A stretch of 64,000 nucleotides of DNA from Rhynchopus sp. YZ270_cl-10 (GCA_964035575.1 OZ037886.1:1054001-1118000); one strand, 5' to 3'; shown: positions 41,801-45,267, counted from the first letter of the stretch. The notes: generated by a model not told the origin, from the sequence alone. Numbers and translations are program-made.

Positions 41801-43146
41801 AGCTGGACGGTGGTGCTGGTGACGACGTGGTGGTGGGTGACTCGCTGCTGCTGATGGCGAAGGGGCTCTTCCTGAACCACACGCACGACGGCAACTACTT
41901 CACGCAGGTTGGGAAGAACAGCGCAAGCAAGAGCAAGGACGACGAGGACGAGTTCAAGGAGCTCCTCGAGACACTGAAGGAGACACTTGCGATGCACGTG
42001 AAGCGCGACTTCTGGGCGTCGGACTCGATTGACGGCGGGAACCTGAAGAAGCGCTGGGAGTGGAACAGCCTCCCGTACACAAAGTGGGGCTGCGACACGA
42101 TTGAGGGCGGGGACGGGAAGGACTCGCTCCTGGGCGACTACGGGCTTGTGGTTGTGGCCACCTTTGAGGGCGCACCGTTCCACCCGTCGACGGAGTACGG
42201 ACTGCGCGGAATCAACACAGCCCTGAACGAGCACCTCGACTTTGTGGAGAAGGTGATTGAGGACCGTGTGACACGCCCGGCACTCAAGTCAGGCGCGCAG
42301 GAGCTGGACGACGTGAGCTTCGACGCATCGCTCAAGGGCCTGTCCTTCTACCACAACAAGGGCCGCGGGGTGTACGGCCACGACGAGCCTGAGAGTGCGT
42401 CGCAGTCGGACGAGATCCACGGCGGGGACGGGGAGGACATGCTGTCGGGCAGCAACGGAGTGGCGGTGGTGCCGATGTGGCGCCAGACCAACAGCCTTGT
42501 GTCGGACCCGATTGTTGAGGCACGCCGGTCCTTCTTCTCTGTGCTGGACAGCGACCACTGGAAGCGCATGGAGGCCTACGAGAAGCGCGACCGCTCCTTC
42601 GACGAGGACAAGCTCACCGGGGGCGCAGACCGCGACGTGTTCCTTGTGCAGAACCTGAAGGAGGACAGCGTGCAGGACAAGGAGCACTGGGTCGACAGCA
42701 TCTACTACCGCCCTGCCTTTGCCTACATCGGCGACATCCTGCGCGACGCCTATGTCGGTGCTGTCCACGGCACCTGCCTCAACGAGCTCTCGCTCGACGG
42801 CGTCCTTGCGACCAAGGCCATCCACAAGTTCCTCGACCTCCCTGTTGCGGGCTGGCACGGAATCTTCGGTGTTGTGTGGAGCCACGACCAGCTTGTTGAG
42901 CCGGTGTACTACCTGCAGAACCAGCACCACGTCCACCTGTGCAACAAGGACCACGACGGACACACCCACACCGACGACGCTCCCACACCAACCCCGGAGA
43001 AGTCCAACGAGAAGTCCGACTGCCAGCAGCAGACCCAGGACAGTTGGAAGGCCCTCTGTGAGTGCCGCCGCAGTGCCCAGGACCACTCCCACTCCCACTC
43101 CCACACCCACTCCGACTCCAAGTCCGAGTCCCACGGAAAGCGTTAG
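20779..43146 (+). CDS. Giant secreted RTX/Calx-beta repeat protein, copy 2 (complete, 7,455 aa)
   Basis: One uninterrupted frame of 7,455 codons encodes a protein of roughly 0.75-0.8 MDa (estimate). The ATG is supported by an A at -3, a signal peptide directly after it and an in-frame TAA 12 nt upstream (20767-20769). Order of parts: signal peptide 1-24; beta-rich modules 25 to about 3050; EF-hand-type loops 2639-2650 and 3051-3062; Cys/Trp-rich segment 3083-3123; ITGxGM-type modules 3242-3892; Calx-beta-like modules 3893-4273; more ITGxGM-type modules 4274-4792; RTX block 4793-6317; Ser/Asp linker 6363-6387; Cys-bounded domain 6401-6480; sparse RTX clusters 6534-7294; His/Ser-rich tail 7383-7455. 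No catalytic motif, membrane segment or GPI-type C-terminus is evident. RTX and Calx-beta folds bind calcium, so a calcium-stabilised surface, matrix or adhesive role is plausible but unproven. Codon bias is strong: residues 1-2308 contain no TTA, CTA or TCA codon. Confidence 0.98.
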   Translation: MIARGTFVCAVAAVTLLGSSPASAVSTYTETCTNVAVRYQRSIKEGVTAVNSALAEAKARMLSQEFMLVASAADLSFVNEPLNDVMNYTGELSNQFDELNDRTMAALTASLPYGISVGCQVDTTTFDLFLTVAVNATGTVSETVDLSGLPAADLAALGLTFSDPSVSLSGSVFLAGTISITVKTSGTVVSVSGLSAAVTATGAVATNVDWKDVGSVGIAGSVSVTGVTVPVTFPTSTSLSDFVAKLGEVRIGSLTGELSASLAVAVAVDAVPVGQLPTPVLTVYDNNMFDAVLPVVTVDADITSLESTIVELLRQLGSFDIDLGALGLSGLELPNVNVSALVSGVPDMLKLAPVAEQYFLLFVDGSAFPTFSGLVTFLKENLAVPQLTTSVSVSGVNMTGGWFPEAGEVALNIHMELGSTLASESFGGSISSVLGDMQALTAVFDLIGATAPEQSLAVPDFSADVAFSGDVVLDFTVGLKTEFINTGNLTGSALAGNAFLRVNDLSAEVKVAVDPINFEADLLLSQFVVRDGSFEVALGLRADFSAAAAEEVPGAAVSASTVEAVTEITVLELLSGGSTAVLDFVKQLNLEVYATLDAVVPVELTAGFAGSDVSLSPIVELHDESLLSGGLPAFSLDIDLNFLVPSLPGGKGGSGNELDSVMGALTDMLEGISGISLDTASIPNVPQISNLLSGLSGKVSFSTVLTEYLDLLVKFRELANGLGLDLALETVGAEALVSSTSFNTDILGRLQTRFPTVFVNFTSGLTNSYTGVDFSVLDYLRYVQVEFGLAATLASADADFGKNELVWYLAVNVDYSLTKENAWALLNLLELTGYTSDSAGYPVDSLLARFDPAAHLVALQAKLALTSLSTFNLGTLGSYVANSAPTLGVNVNFNKAIFDLLVVTYPDFATKYGNLTVGDLLPMNSVTGAEFDWRNYLTEVGSVLGLSSTASLDVSSVAALFGKRPTVMGLVRFLKSRLLNGMSTGLTIGGSGTSFSADLITTGGRWELAATLGLHFDTGALKPTDVVTALENALSGLFDAIGQDSVVGSIASIGNALVQRLSGLDAFLSFSAAAQVGVEAGIDIKPLIDGTGSPQLFLRVQQFNMSISAAITDFTTPMDFGGSFDFTGIVNGEIVFSAVASGVNASNPLVLLDASAGVDNFTITPLTDAISLGGSIVAEVELAGGPLDSSLFLGVEDLALFDSTAPKFTVDAEIPREMMQVVRDGLAAMGDVGRDINGFDALTTTLPLMNRTLHDVLKTGETGPNWGDFLIWDTVLDQLFADPAYAGCLDGSTSCPRARETVQKFTDGMANLTQGSFTSDTGVPAAFVNGGMVGKEFQLAFGLNGNLEVLVTPPLSELIDDDDFDFTGTGVLTVGINFGFGFEVKVDTTNGAVNVTTDDIVLRLDNFTMGLTIGADVSATASIGILSASVSNGTGVLAADFGGSMNAGAPLKLSEVTKGNFAFTKSATLDACLPFSAAIGSQDLGELAGATGAEKPQVCVNDSNLFDSTAPTVQTLFMDRFMDFRGMSPIQIMGIVRGLINVVQEYRESPVFDLALPFTDVDVGDMLDFTDTLTTALSNKMVKVQDAADRTTLVLCVEGDALTTGWNVPGTNESAYFFANVSSKVMSLVLNEELEVEVALNATVMSSATTIADLALHLNEELYKAGLGLSVAASVPVEGVESLQLCTNASIKATDLRVQIAQKKTGNSAYNESDEAVAATTLLGFTSGDIKEAPRVAAFSSIPELVIVLAEAVGVPSDVLSYTYGPSAADPSQYELLFALDLTVALPTPMTSLLLGAEVEPLFSVNASAEIALTTDVQIGFEIGARMGTSAGNLSVTANIPAAQEFANFTLASEQSFNLSLDRVLYTVVLRPADSFYDELDYQLGVLNATLGGAKQVWARNYENTTFLIQTLGVRRLEVTTSAEFEALTGLASDKAKALLFTPVVKNLAFTADMMLTVSEINLAATLAVLEAEAYAGSGYIGVTAIAEFGTSGTAMLLGDLRDAIIEDPFSQIAANATVSAELDVEVSVGIPSLGSVSGTVGVVMNPPFFVELKENFSLPNASTDFEVTIGGVDLPDFKNLTLADIIALVSDGVDLLFGNTAVDPVVEGLLSDLPLLDLEIPLISFTPRTMVTQIQTVLGTLEGLLANQTGSVERIELLIEEALGLPAQDGCTGSCLVGFTFADSKLLLEVNFEASPTLPELSFDINLKDMMGWAGISLNSPDLEELLGEFIDLEAKLAFALSGGASATLQLGVDISSRPFRMFVGGGTALQVNVLANATGSLTLTLGPVEFGIENGYVAVTNGTDHHAAYLRYGLTEGTNYYLDEGFSNIVKNFSLTSAGKVSAELPITGIDTMLVEIPRLVDFLNKDSSNGNFVEFPGGNISSILESIAGPLLNLNPIAAILTDKEAVLNGVDGMFTKIDLAITAADGVLGSMDVPIVKNKIREVIQEDFIGKFQTQLRGELESALSQVSEDSMAQILRNKMVDFFSGLGILKGGDIPIVIRKKDGTVLPALEADGSLISGYPLDEADAVEWDVTLGKDILFATQFDFDLGLSELPLKLTAEGGVELLVGWDFKLFFGMSVSRGFYLNVSETEMAVYASLKLPGLKATGDLFILEASITNRDDTTELKGLATVDVGETDGDGYLTFKEVKSGGASLVRANAAFEVVVGMDLSLGLSSSEGLPRFTTSLYTYYGASWEQKATKGTAAGETLALGTANESMSVADQGPASGTLLMVDVGLDLGEFVTNILKPIFAKLSGFLGPIRPILEALQKPLPVVSDLAGRDVSLLALPEILINGLLGAGGPVRGSVKNVLAYVSAIAQVIDLAIAVLDVIDELATWEGNLKISFGNWQINKDGFSRYPDTEPLPANYPTTGRYAQVQDDSEPLSSASSTGSSKMKNLMSALTNPDAIFNLPFLSASGVMGLITGKDVDLFVVQTPVMEIDVTIDFWFPLAAGILVVDFYGSFQFRARVSMGYDTSGIRRAIEQGKPELALDGFFLSDTDIPTGTGGVDIPELYAAGTVRIGATLNLLLAKLSGSGELSFTGSIDLYDPNDDGKIRFSEIKSIIEAGSFLDIFNIKIKMCAGASFSVDLFNPFVNWKCKWYGCWPRGRWESVYRFSVYKCFLELDTTPPALPILATVGSNTLQLNMGPRAGDRVTGDTADKGEYFTIRYVNGAAGSEEVEVLFGVPPASGQDDNRQAQEFTDFLAYSGSGGKFSDTILVENPVSRGVFDGGDDSGYDRLILDFSGVVTDLPEGTLSDGQITGFGMSGTGIQYSNFEEVTIYLNGQANLVTITGSTAGTKLSLYLNGGNDKVVVTAGAAMAGDVNVVGGNGQDTLYVLSSVGGAGTLYSTWVSLPSMSGQLTFSTIDVLRVTLTSGVDTFVVDSTPAGASVEVQAAGGADTITVGSGSLSDIVSPVKVSGSSVATLVIDDSMDTATGNVGELTATRVTGLGMSADGVVYSAFVKVEVKLPTQQPSTFTISATHSGETVLTGGAKDDTLTVSGVSGETWVNAGDGEDSVIVPVTTEGDVVLNRISQLLHLDGQNGNDSYSIGFSGTGQSRIELSDTGYTNNNGAEANVLVVGGTAADDTILFRKNFIALIHSDRSEAERLDIDRTINGGITVNGLAGDDSFITDGTAGIVTQNGGAGNDRFLIGQLYNSLRVEANMSEPADAFDTTETTEGYLSDGNGEHMNCNGESGEDTFVVMRNLGTLSLRGGVGNDRFTVRAFALAGAEDQSQPDSALGETEVATDEGDDVVYYTINAPVTIDGGPGFDTLVAIGTEFPDTFVITKDGIYGSGLYITFVGIESVELNTAAGDDTIYVMSTAAHVQTNVYGGLGSDVVYITPRYSVPVSSSDLRGHNGIVEHAISSATDSSYDGLEAHGVTAYITDQDNASIAIVVPTEIQLVEESSGDLTGVYYLRMGHAISGSGVNDSVTVNIVVPGAPSEIPGAASVTVSPNIVSFTSQDWFVPRAIVVTVTTDHALEGNEVIFLGHAVVQLSNLDGYDTMKIPSVPVRIIDADQAELYILETPDTTTGMRVSESGLGEVGTSVEYDVVLRPCVSGARPQDVDIAVSYDAAQVVVEPATFSFSSESANPCRQTVRVTAVNDTLVEGFHFVALNHEVTVAASNAVFYSASLAADAVNVEILDNDAPALVVLESGGTTEMIEGWSTDSYNVYLTKAPVGEVTVDVNVVASEVWGKSSLTRVQVTVSPTSIVFDASNYTESVTVTVTPIGDEIVDQGETTQQFASQPALAYQIQGALTVGGGEADGAVTTLKAIMYPGELDIEAYPGQTNPWLTVREEQQVDRLVVENTGGFLPTTVTLTEGRITGMGMGESRVLAGTTVLGGVTYTSMEEVVVNLGPAKDDVIVNGTHLGATYVNAGKDDDTFTVLAAHGPVVLNGSTGNDNFTFGAGDGLLGGIKDMVVADGGEGTDWMWVNNTQGNPLGDAGFLTRSELTGLGMYATRDSSSVIVQVVAVRGTSGSFGLSFTVDGVAKSLTFAVGTSAETMEADLQAAVFPVSDVCGTAGIGACVQSFAVDRLPWGYVVRYVGELAVEGTASAMVLDTTNVVGAEEELLDFVRIDSRPMRAGMLYVGVESVDIDLATDLADTLNIRGTSVPTVVRSHAGDDTFVVGSDALVLSNTAATTVQKVEGRLDYVEALLTLDGGSSGRTRLLVSDSVATAGKPAVALTAGLITGLAPADIVYTGADYSRGVTLWLSAHADTVVVSSTFGSEANVSVAEDVRTITQLFTGAGADKVTVALADKVNGFFVVGTEAGDDVVDASTSTLPLVIVGGFDDDTILAGLGDDIIFGDTGNLILGGVDTVGVPEGSTAAQSGVLSLRSSAFTDHVNECAAGGNDTITAVGTASYLVFGGDGNDTITTDAGEDVVFADYGFAAFTHGDLTRAESACSSAGGADVVVTASGHDVVLGGNGVDTLTTAAGADVVVGDHGSVVLAYPGAARLVTSVATTIREAGEGDFIYAGEDADIVLGGVGADTVYAGTGDDVVFGDAGVYTALVAGDFSFASSETDMEEATGTGDVLFGERGDDILVGGQGVDTLWGADGNDWLFGDHAGGSVTPSISTEVTAFTTTTLAGGADVLHGEGGHDVVMGGHANDEIFGADGSDVLFGDYGSYTANATHAVAVSADASVAPGANTIAGEGDADYIFGGSGVDNVTGGDGDDWVFGDNGLVSIAWGTQAGTTLDDIAVDDREYTRARAGHVSPMQLALNMSTTVRVANSTDAQYGAADTIVGNDGNDAIFGGNDVDVLSGDDNEDVIFGDHGSVTVDGYVAVLTSTQTDVEANGDGDEIHGNNGDDFLFGGQGSDNITGDAGNDIVFGDHGEITLTPLEQTWVYASIAVSGGAADLVETHDGDDVVFGGAGGDVVDTSVGNDVVFGDHGRVSVAVVSTGHNLTTYASQDAAEGGDDTIVADDGDDVVFGGAGTDVVTGDDGADVIFGDHGSVAVDGTVRVMTSTQTAVEANGAGDEIHGNNGDDFLFGGQGSDNITGNAGSDVVFGDHGEIILTPLEQTVVYASIAVSGGAADLVETHDGDDVVFGGAGGDVVDTSVGDDVVFGDHGRVSVALVDGHNVTVYASQDVEEGGDDVIVADDGDDVVFGGAGADDVTGNNGVDVIFGDHGSVMRNVTTDVYVSTSAGFGGADTLSGNNGSDFLFGGADGDTINGDDGDDVVFGDSGIVTLVPTEALAEYESQDVADGGADVIETHAGQDTVFGGVDTDNVVAGTEDDVVFGDNGHVRVHGSVTLYESVATTDDAWGGADVLAGDAGNDVIFGGQEADNITGAAGDDWVFGDHGRVVLRPASTDATESNVELESTSTSSGAYGGADLIDTHAGADYVFGGQGADEITTADGADVVFGDHGAINLTVAGAVYESTATEVAENGGADTIDTGADDDYVFGGQVGDIVHTHGGEDTVFGDFGRITVAAAGLPIVEVSISAEHGGRDVVTTGDGEDHVFGGADADSVHSGEEADVVFGDHGTWYSVAKGDVVLESLFTEAEFNGGNDDIVAASGNDIVLGGQGDDNITGNAGDDWLLGDQGRVVLRKEQTITSTAETSGGDDTISGDEGADYIMGGVGADTLFGGADEDFIFGDSGHIAQARDATYGTRTFAAIFVESEFGGDDTIVAGTEDDFVMGQQGADTISGGDGMDMLFGDHAEAELRRADHEILWAQTTAPVVGRGGDDTIFGENGEDYLFGGAASDTLHGGDDEDVILGDHALFNGSFRVLHQYRSIFTQAGDAGANDTIHGGKGDDMILGQQGGDVIFGDEGEDDITGGHDVLDGVDGDDVIHGGSEADVVLGDNGLIDRALYVPRAEAAPVPLTPSPVVRPLFCDDYVLLSDQMGAVNHPQPDVSSDSSSSSNSDSSSDSDSRTHTRDHREAQYGPNENKCWVTGCIGDSVRIEWSRFATERRYDLVSLYTVASNGSLALEWELSGWDLPESSTYTQDVLVRFSSDGYTHDLGFELTYACSAPTPVPSTAVPAAHPQMYASPPPYVNDLQWQRYPGAARYADVVRLVQRYDDVDLVAGNDTIFGDGGDDILHGQRGNDVMDGGDGEDEVFGEQGSDVLHGGAGADVVLGDMGHVVRAFTEDGEPRVNTKTGAWHRNVVLEEQAMLTHQWVDTWRDAHFTPEEATALLDADVLLALGGYERDGETKKLEFQSTRRPWRTALAGLRLLESGNDEIHGDAGDDVLIGQRGDDVMAGGDGDDFVYGDTVSSVYHYDSCLPLVTTVVRVLRAARDEEAWKVDLPFYGAVTNIPMWIAPEQTSRASVLRPVDDAALGTLVPEDMMMMLDAVAAGDLELVAADAVMRPFAAVVPDVLRHGQEVSGNDDLSGGAGNDVVVGDAAFHHALLNLRVDALDEMRERTAARWGELQFRLARMSVDAGTFLADTDEAAVAALATAVHSGNDKLAGGNGSDTLAGDKLEAFTDVVYHEHFAYTGLKQTVKELMLTYADYETVAVDAGMALFEAHHSIIQELYANRRNGKAAPASQLFLANDELDGGAGDDVVVGDSLLLMAKGLFLNHTHDGNYFTQVGKNSASKSKDDEDEFKELLETLKETLAMHVKRDFWASDSIDGGNLKKRWEWNSLPYTKWGCDTIEGGDGKDSLLGDYGLVVVATFEGAPFHPSTEYGLRGINTALNEHLDFVEKVIEDRVTRPALKSGAQELDDVSFDASLKGLSFYHNKGRGVYGHDEPESASQSDEIHGGDGEDMLSGSNGVAVVPMWRQTNSLVSDPIVEARRSFFSVLDSDHWKRMEAYEKRDRSFDEDKLTGGADRDVFLVQNLKEDSVQDKEHWVDSIYYRPAFAYIGDILRDAYVGAVHGTCLNELSLDGVLATKAIHKFLDLPVAGWHGIFGVVWSHDQLVEPVYYLQNQHHVHLCNKDHDGHTHTDDAPTPTPEKSNEKSDCQQQTQDSWKALCECRRSAQDHSHSHSHTHSDSKSESHGKR
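20851..29928 (+). other. N-terminal beta-rich repeated modules, copy 2 (residues 25-3050)
   Basis: Long stretches of alternating Val/Thr/Ser/Leu with Gly and Asp suggest beta-strand modules. A recurring junction motif appears at D285-NNMFDAVLP, D623-ESLLSGGLP, D1197-LALFDSTAP and D1502-SNLFDSTAP, each following a strand-rich segment and preceding a helical stretch. Many Asn-x-Ser/Thr sites (NAT, NVT, NFT, NLT) would allow N-glycosylation. From memory, the pattern resembles the N-terminal halves of giant planctomycete proteins of the LEPR-XLL kind, but I see no Pfam-class domain I can name with certainty. Copy 1 holds the part from residue 1364 (window 1-5063); copy 3 has all of it at 45714-54791. 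Confidence 0.6.
28693..28728 (+). other. EF-hand-type calcium loop 1, copy 2 (residues 2639-2650)
   Basis: The 12-residue loop ETDGDGYLTFKE has acidic or oxygen-bearing residues at positions 1, 3, 5 and 12, Gly at 6 and a hydrophobic at 8. Glu instead of Asp at position 1 is a departure from consensus. Equivalent positions are 3828-3863 in copy 1 and 53556-53591 in copy 3. Confidence 0.6.
29929..29964 (+). other. EF-hand-type calcium loop 2, copy 2 (residues 3051-3062)
   Basis: The loop DPNDDGKIRFSE matches the canonical EF-hand/dockerin loop: Asp1, Asn3, Asp5, Gly6, Ile8 and Glu12. It is followed by a helical IKSII stretch. Equivalent positions are 5064-5099 in copy 1 and 54792-54827 in copy 3. 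Bacterial secreted giants also use such isolated loops, so this alone does not mark a eukaryotic domain. Confidence 0.75.
30025..30147 (+). other. Cys/Trp-rich segment, copy 2 (residues 3083-3123)
   Basis: Four cysteines (3083, 3101, 3106, 3123) and four tryptophans lie within 41 residues, in a protein that is otherwise poor in both. Two disulfides are plausible in a secreted protein. The segment directly follows the second EF-hand-type loop and precedes the change to ITGxGM-type modules, so it may cap the N-terminal half. Copy 1: 5160-5282; copy 3: 54888-55010. Confidence 0.5.
30502..32454 (+). other. ITGxGM-type beta modules, first group, copy 2 (residues 3242-3892)
   Basis: Each module reads roughly L-x-hydrophobic-D, about 20 residues, then ITGFGM or VTGLGM, a GIxY or GVxY turn, a strand, and a Gly/Asp-rich NGGNDKV- or TGGAKDDT-like calcium turn. 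The signature is the one I know from giant planctomycete and cyanobacterial proteins that also carry RTX repeats. Copy 1 equivalent: 5637-7589; copy 3: 55365-57317. Confidence 0.6.
32455..33597 (+). other. Three Calx-beta-like modules, copy 2 (residues 3893-4273)
   Basis: Three consecutive modules of about 125-130 residues end in or near the Calx-beta signature: DADQAELYI near 4020 and DNDAPALVV at about 4150. They contain the VSPxxxxF and VTVTxxxDxxxEG strands typical of the family, for example TVSPNIVSFTSQDW and VTAVNDTLVEGFHF. Calx-beta domains bind calcium and are common in extracellular adhesion proteins. The third module lacks a clear terminal DND motif and runs into the next group. Copy 1: 7590-8732; copy 3: 57318-58460. 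Confidence 0.75.
33598..35154 (+). other. ITGxGM-type beta modules, second group, copy 2 (residues 4274-4792)
   Basis: The signature recurs as GRITGMGM, ELTGLGM and GLITGLAP, each with a following strand and an AKDDVIV-, GNDNFTF- or GDDTFVV-type turn. The group sits between the Calx-beta-like modules and the main RTX block. The copy 3 Phe4730 to Tyr change falls here. Copy 1: 8733-10289; copy 3: 58461-60017. Confidence 0.6.
35155..39729 (+). other. Main RTX calcium-binding repeat block, copy 2 (residues 4793-6317)
   Basis: About 25 units of about 61 residues each contain two or three RTX-like turns (GGxDxIxG, GNDGxDxxFGG, GDDGDDVVFGD) followed by a 15-25-residue strand spacer. RTX turns (GGxGxDxUx) form parallel beta-rolls that bind calcium between turns. 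The unit-closing motif is FGDHG or a close variant: 11 units have GDHG and three have GDHA. Units in the middle are near-duplicates. Copy 1: 10290-14864; copy 3 has 60018-64000, cut by the window edge. Confidence 0.9.
36603..37667 (+). repeat. Internal tandem duplication in RTX block, copy 2
   Basis: Same arrangement as in copy 1: 36603-37136 (534 bp) and 37137-37667 (531 bp). Its presence in all copies shows it predates the latest homogenisation of the array. Confidence 0.85.
39865..39939 (+). other. Ser/Asp-rich linker, copy 2 (residues 6363-6387)
   Basis: Twenty-five residues dominated by Ser and Asp (SDSSSSSNSDSSSDSDS core) follow the main RTX block. Such low-complexity acidic stretches usually act as flexible, possibly phosphorylated or calcium-binding spacers. 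Copy 1: 15000-15074. Confidence 0.75.
39979..40218 (+). other. Cys-bounded beta domain of unknown family, copy 2 (residues 6401-6480)
   Basis: A compact stretch begins CWVTGC and ends LTYAC, with strands such as VRIEW, YDLVSLY and ALEWELSGW. Its composition differs from the RTX repeats around it: more Trp, Tyr, Arg and Cys, and no calcium turns. It could be a small binding domain; I do not recognise the family. Copy 1: 15114-15353. Confidence 0.4.
40378..42660 (+). other. Sparse C-terminal RTX clusters with helical inserts, copy 2 (residues 6534-7294)
   Basis: RTX turns recur in isolated clusters, for example GNDTIFGDGGDDILHG near 6537, then around VYGD, VVVGD, LAGD and LLGD closings. They are separated by longer charged, probably helical stretches rich in Glu, Arg and Leu. 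Regularity is lost compared with the main block. Copy 1: 15513-17795. Confidence 0.7.
42925..43143 (+). other. His/Ser-rich C-terminal tail, copy 2 (residues 7383-7455)
   Basis: The tail opens HHVHLCNKDHDGHTHTDD and ends with alternating His-Ser (HSHSHSHTHSDS) and a basic GKR. The coding DNA of the alternating part is a cactcc-like short repeat. Alternating His could bind zinc or other divalent metals. No hydrophobic GPI-type or membrane sequence follows, so the protein should be released or held non-covalently. Copy 1: 18060-18278. Confidence 0.65.
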
Positions 43147-43158
43147 AAAACCTTTTTA

Positions 43159-43177
43159 ATCAAAACATATGTTTGAT
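43159..43177 (+). promoter_or_regulatory. Near-palindrome just after the stop codon, copy 2 3' UTR
   Basis: Same near-palindrome as at 18294-18312, at the same distance from the stop of copy 2. Confidence 0.3.
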
Positions 43178-43385
43178 GCAACTTTATTTTCCCCTGTTTT
43201 TCATTTTTCATTTTCCATTTTCATTTCTTTGATTTGGTTGTGGATGAAACGGAATGTCCCTGCGACTGCTTTTTTTCACTCACAACCACATATCCTTATC
43301 CACCCCCTCTCGTTTCTCAATTTTCCCTCCTAGAGTTCTGATGTCTGCTGCGTCCGTCGTGACGTGCGTACTTCCGAGCTTTTAG

Positions 43386-43405
43386 TTTTTTTTTTTTTTT
43401 TTTTT
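43386..43405 (+). repeat. T20 homopolymer, second spacer
   Basis: Twenty consecutive T, the counterpart of the run at 18521-18540. Confidence 0.95.
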
Positions 43406-43830
43406 GCGCGTGGGGTTGGGATCCTCCCTCTCCACTTCCCCTTTTGATTGATTTGCTCCCGGACATGTTTCCGAAGATCGACGCTTGTGCTGCAGTTGAT
43501 TTTTTATTTTTTTGTTCGGTTTTTGTTCAGCAAATCTCTCGTCCCTGTCGTCCCTGCGTTCCCGCTCCCCAAGTTCAAAGCATAGTGAAGTGCACCTAAT
43601 TCGAGGTGCCTGCACTAATGCAACTGTGTATCGTGCTCGCCAACTTCTTTCCGGAGATACTCAAAGAAGAAAGAATGCAACAGGGTTCTGGTTTCCCGTC
43701 AGAAAACATTGTCCTGTGTGTTGTTTCACTGTTTATTTCAAGGTGACTAAACACGAAGAGGGTAAGGGTCATCTTATAAACTATTCTTATTTTTTCTTGT
43801 TGGCAATTTTGCCATCCAGTCTCCAGTCTC

Positions 43831-43854
43831 GGGGGGTTTTTTTTTTGGGGGGGG
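43831..43854 (+). repeat. G6-T10-G8 run, second spacer
   Basis: Counterpart of the run at 18966-18989, with identical lengths. Confidence 0.9.
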
Positions 43855-44527
43855 CATACATGTGTTTATATTGCTGTGTCCCTGATGTCTCCGTCAAAGT
43901 GAGTTGTGCTGTGTGCTCTTCAACGAGTAGGCCTGCTTGCATTGTGTGGACAAGAGGAAGGAAGAGGGATACGTTTTCGTTTCTTTTCTTTTTTTTTGAA
44001 CGAGCATATGTCAAAACAGAATTTTTATTTTCAAGAGGAAAAAGGGGAAAAGCGAACGATGAAGGGGTAGGAGAGAGCTGCGACCCGACCTGCTTTGTTG
44101 TGTCATCGTACAAAGCAGTTTGTGGTATTTCTTCTTTCTTCTTTGACTTCCAGATTTTTCCCCACACTATACTTTATTCATTCATTATCCGTTTCGTTTG
44201 TCTTTTTGACCATATCAGCATGCAAAAATATTATTGCAAACAAGCATCAATGCACACACGAGAAGCGTGGATATACCAACAATCCATGGTTCACCTAGGG
44301 TCCTTTTTTTTGTTGTTTTTTTTTTTTAATACATGTGCTTTCAATTCATTGGATGTGTATGTTAAAATACTATTTTTATATTAGCATTTGTCGATGAAAA
44401 GACTGAACAAATTCTGTCTTTCTTTCTGTGGAAACAGGGAGATGAAGACAAAATGCTTGTGGGAAAAGAAAAAAAAAACAAGAAACCAACAATTGGAGGG
44501 GGGGTGTCTGGGGGGTGGGGGAAACAC

Positions 44528-44533
44528 AATAAA
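44528..44533 (+). terminator. AATAAA, possible polyadenylation signal, second spacer
   Basis: Counterpart of the AATAAA at 19664-19669, with the same caveats. Confidence 0.25.
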
Positions 44534-45123
44534 GACAATGTAACGATGCAGAGCTATGGACCTCTGCACTTCTCGCTTTGTCTTCTTCACCGTCGCCCTC
44601 TCTGTTCTTGTGCCTTTATATTTATTATATAAAACAAGGGTACAAGACACTTCTGGAGGGGTGCAGGGTCAGCCAAGAGGATGGGCAGAACCAAATTGGA
44701 GGTCCGGTTATGTCAGTTGTAATGTTCTGGTTCGCTGAACCTCAACAGCTCCCGTAGGTCGTGTCTCTCCCCGTTACCGCATTTCCAGCTCTGAATCTCG
44801 AGTTGTGCATTCGCTGTCGAGGAGCTTTGTTTAGCAAGGCTTCTTAGCAGTGCTCTTCTGCACCTGTGGTTTGAAGCGTGATGGAAATGTGGTGTGTGGA
44901 GACCATGGCGGGTTGTTGTTGGGGGACAGATTCTTTCACGTATTTTTTATTTTATCACTTTTTGCAAAAACATTTTCTTATTATTAATATCATAGCCTAT
45001 TTTTATGGCCGGTGTCGGTATGTGTCATGCTGCTGCCGTTGCCATACTTTCTCTCGTTTAGGTTCTCTTTTTTCGGAATGTCAGTGCCTGCGTCCCAAGA
45101 GGTGTTTGCACTATCAACTTCAC

Positions 45124-45223
45124 TTTTTTTTTTGTTTTTGTTTTTGTTTTTGTTTTTTTTCCTCCTCTCCTCCCCTCTTCCACGCGCACTCCCAAAAACT
45201 GTGTGCGTGTGCGTTTTATATAG
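45124..45223 (+). promoter_or_regulatory. Pyrimidine tract and first AG upstream of copy 3 (candidate splice acceptor A)
   Basis: Counterpart of 20260-20360. The tract is 45124-45181 with the first T run one base shorter (T10), and the first AG is at 45222-45223. Confidence 0.4.
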
Positions 45224-45267
45224 CCCGTACTTGTGTTGCCTGCAAAACCAACAGCGCTGCACGAGAT

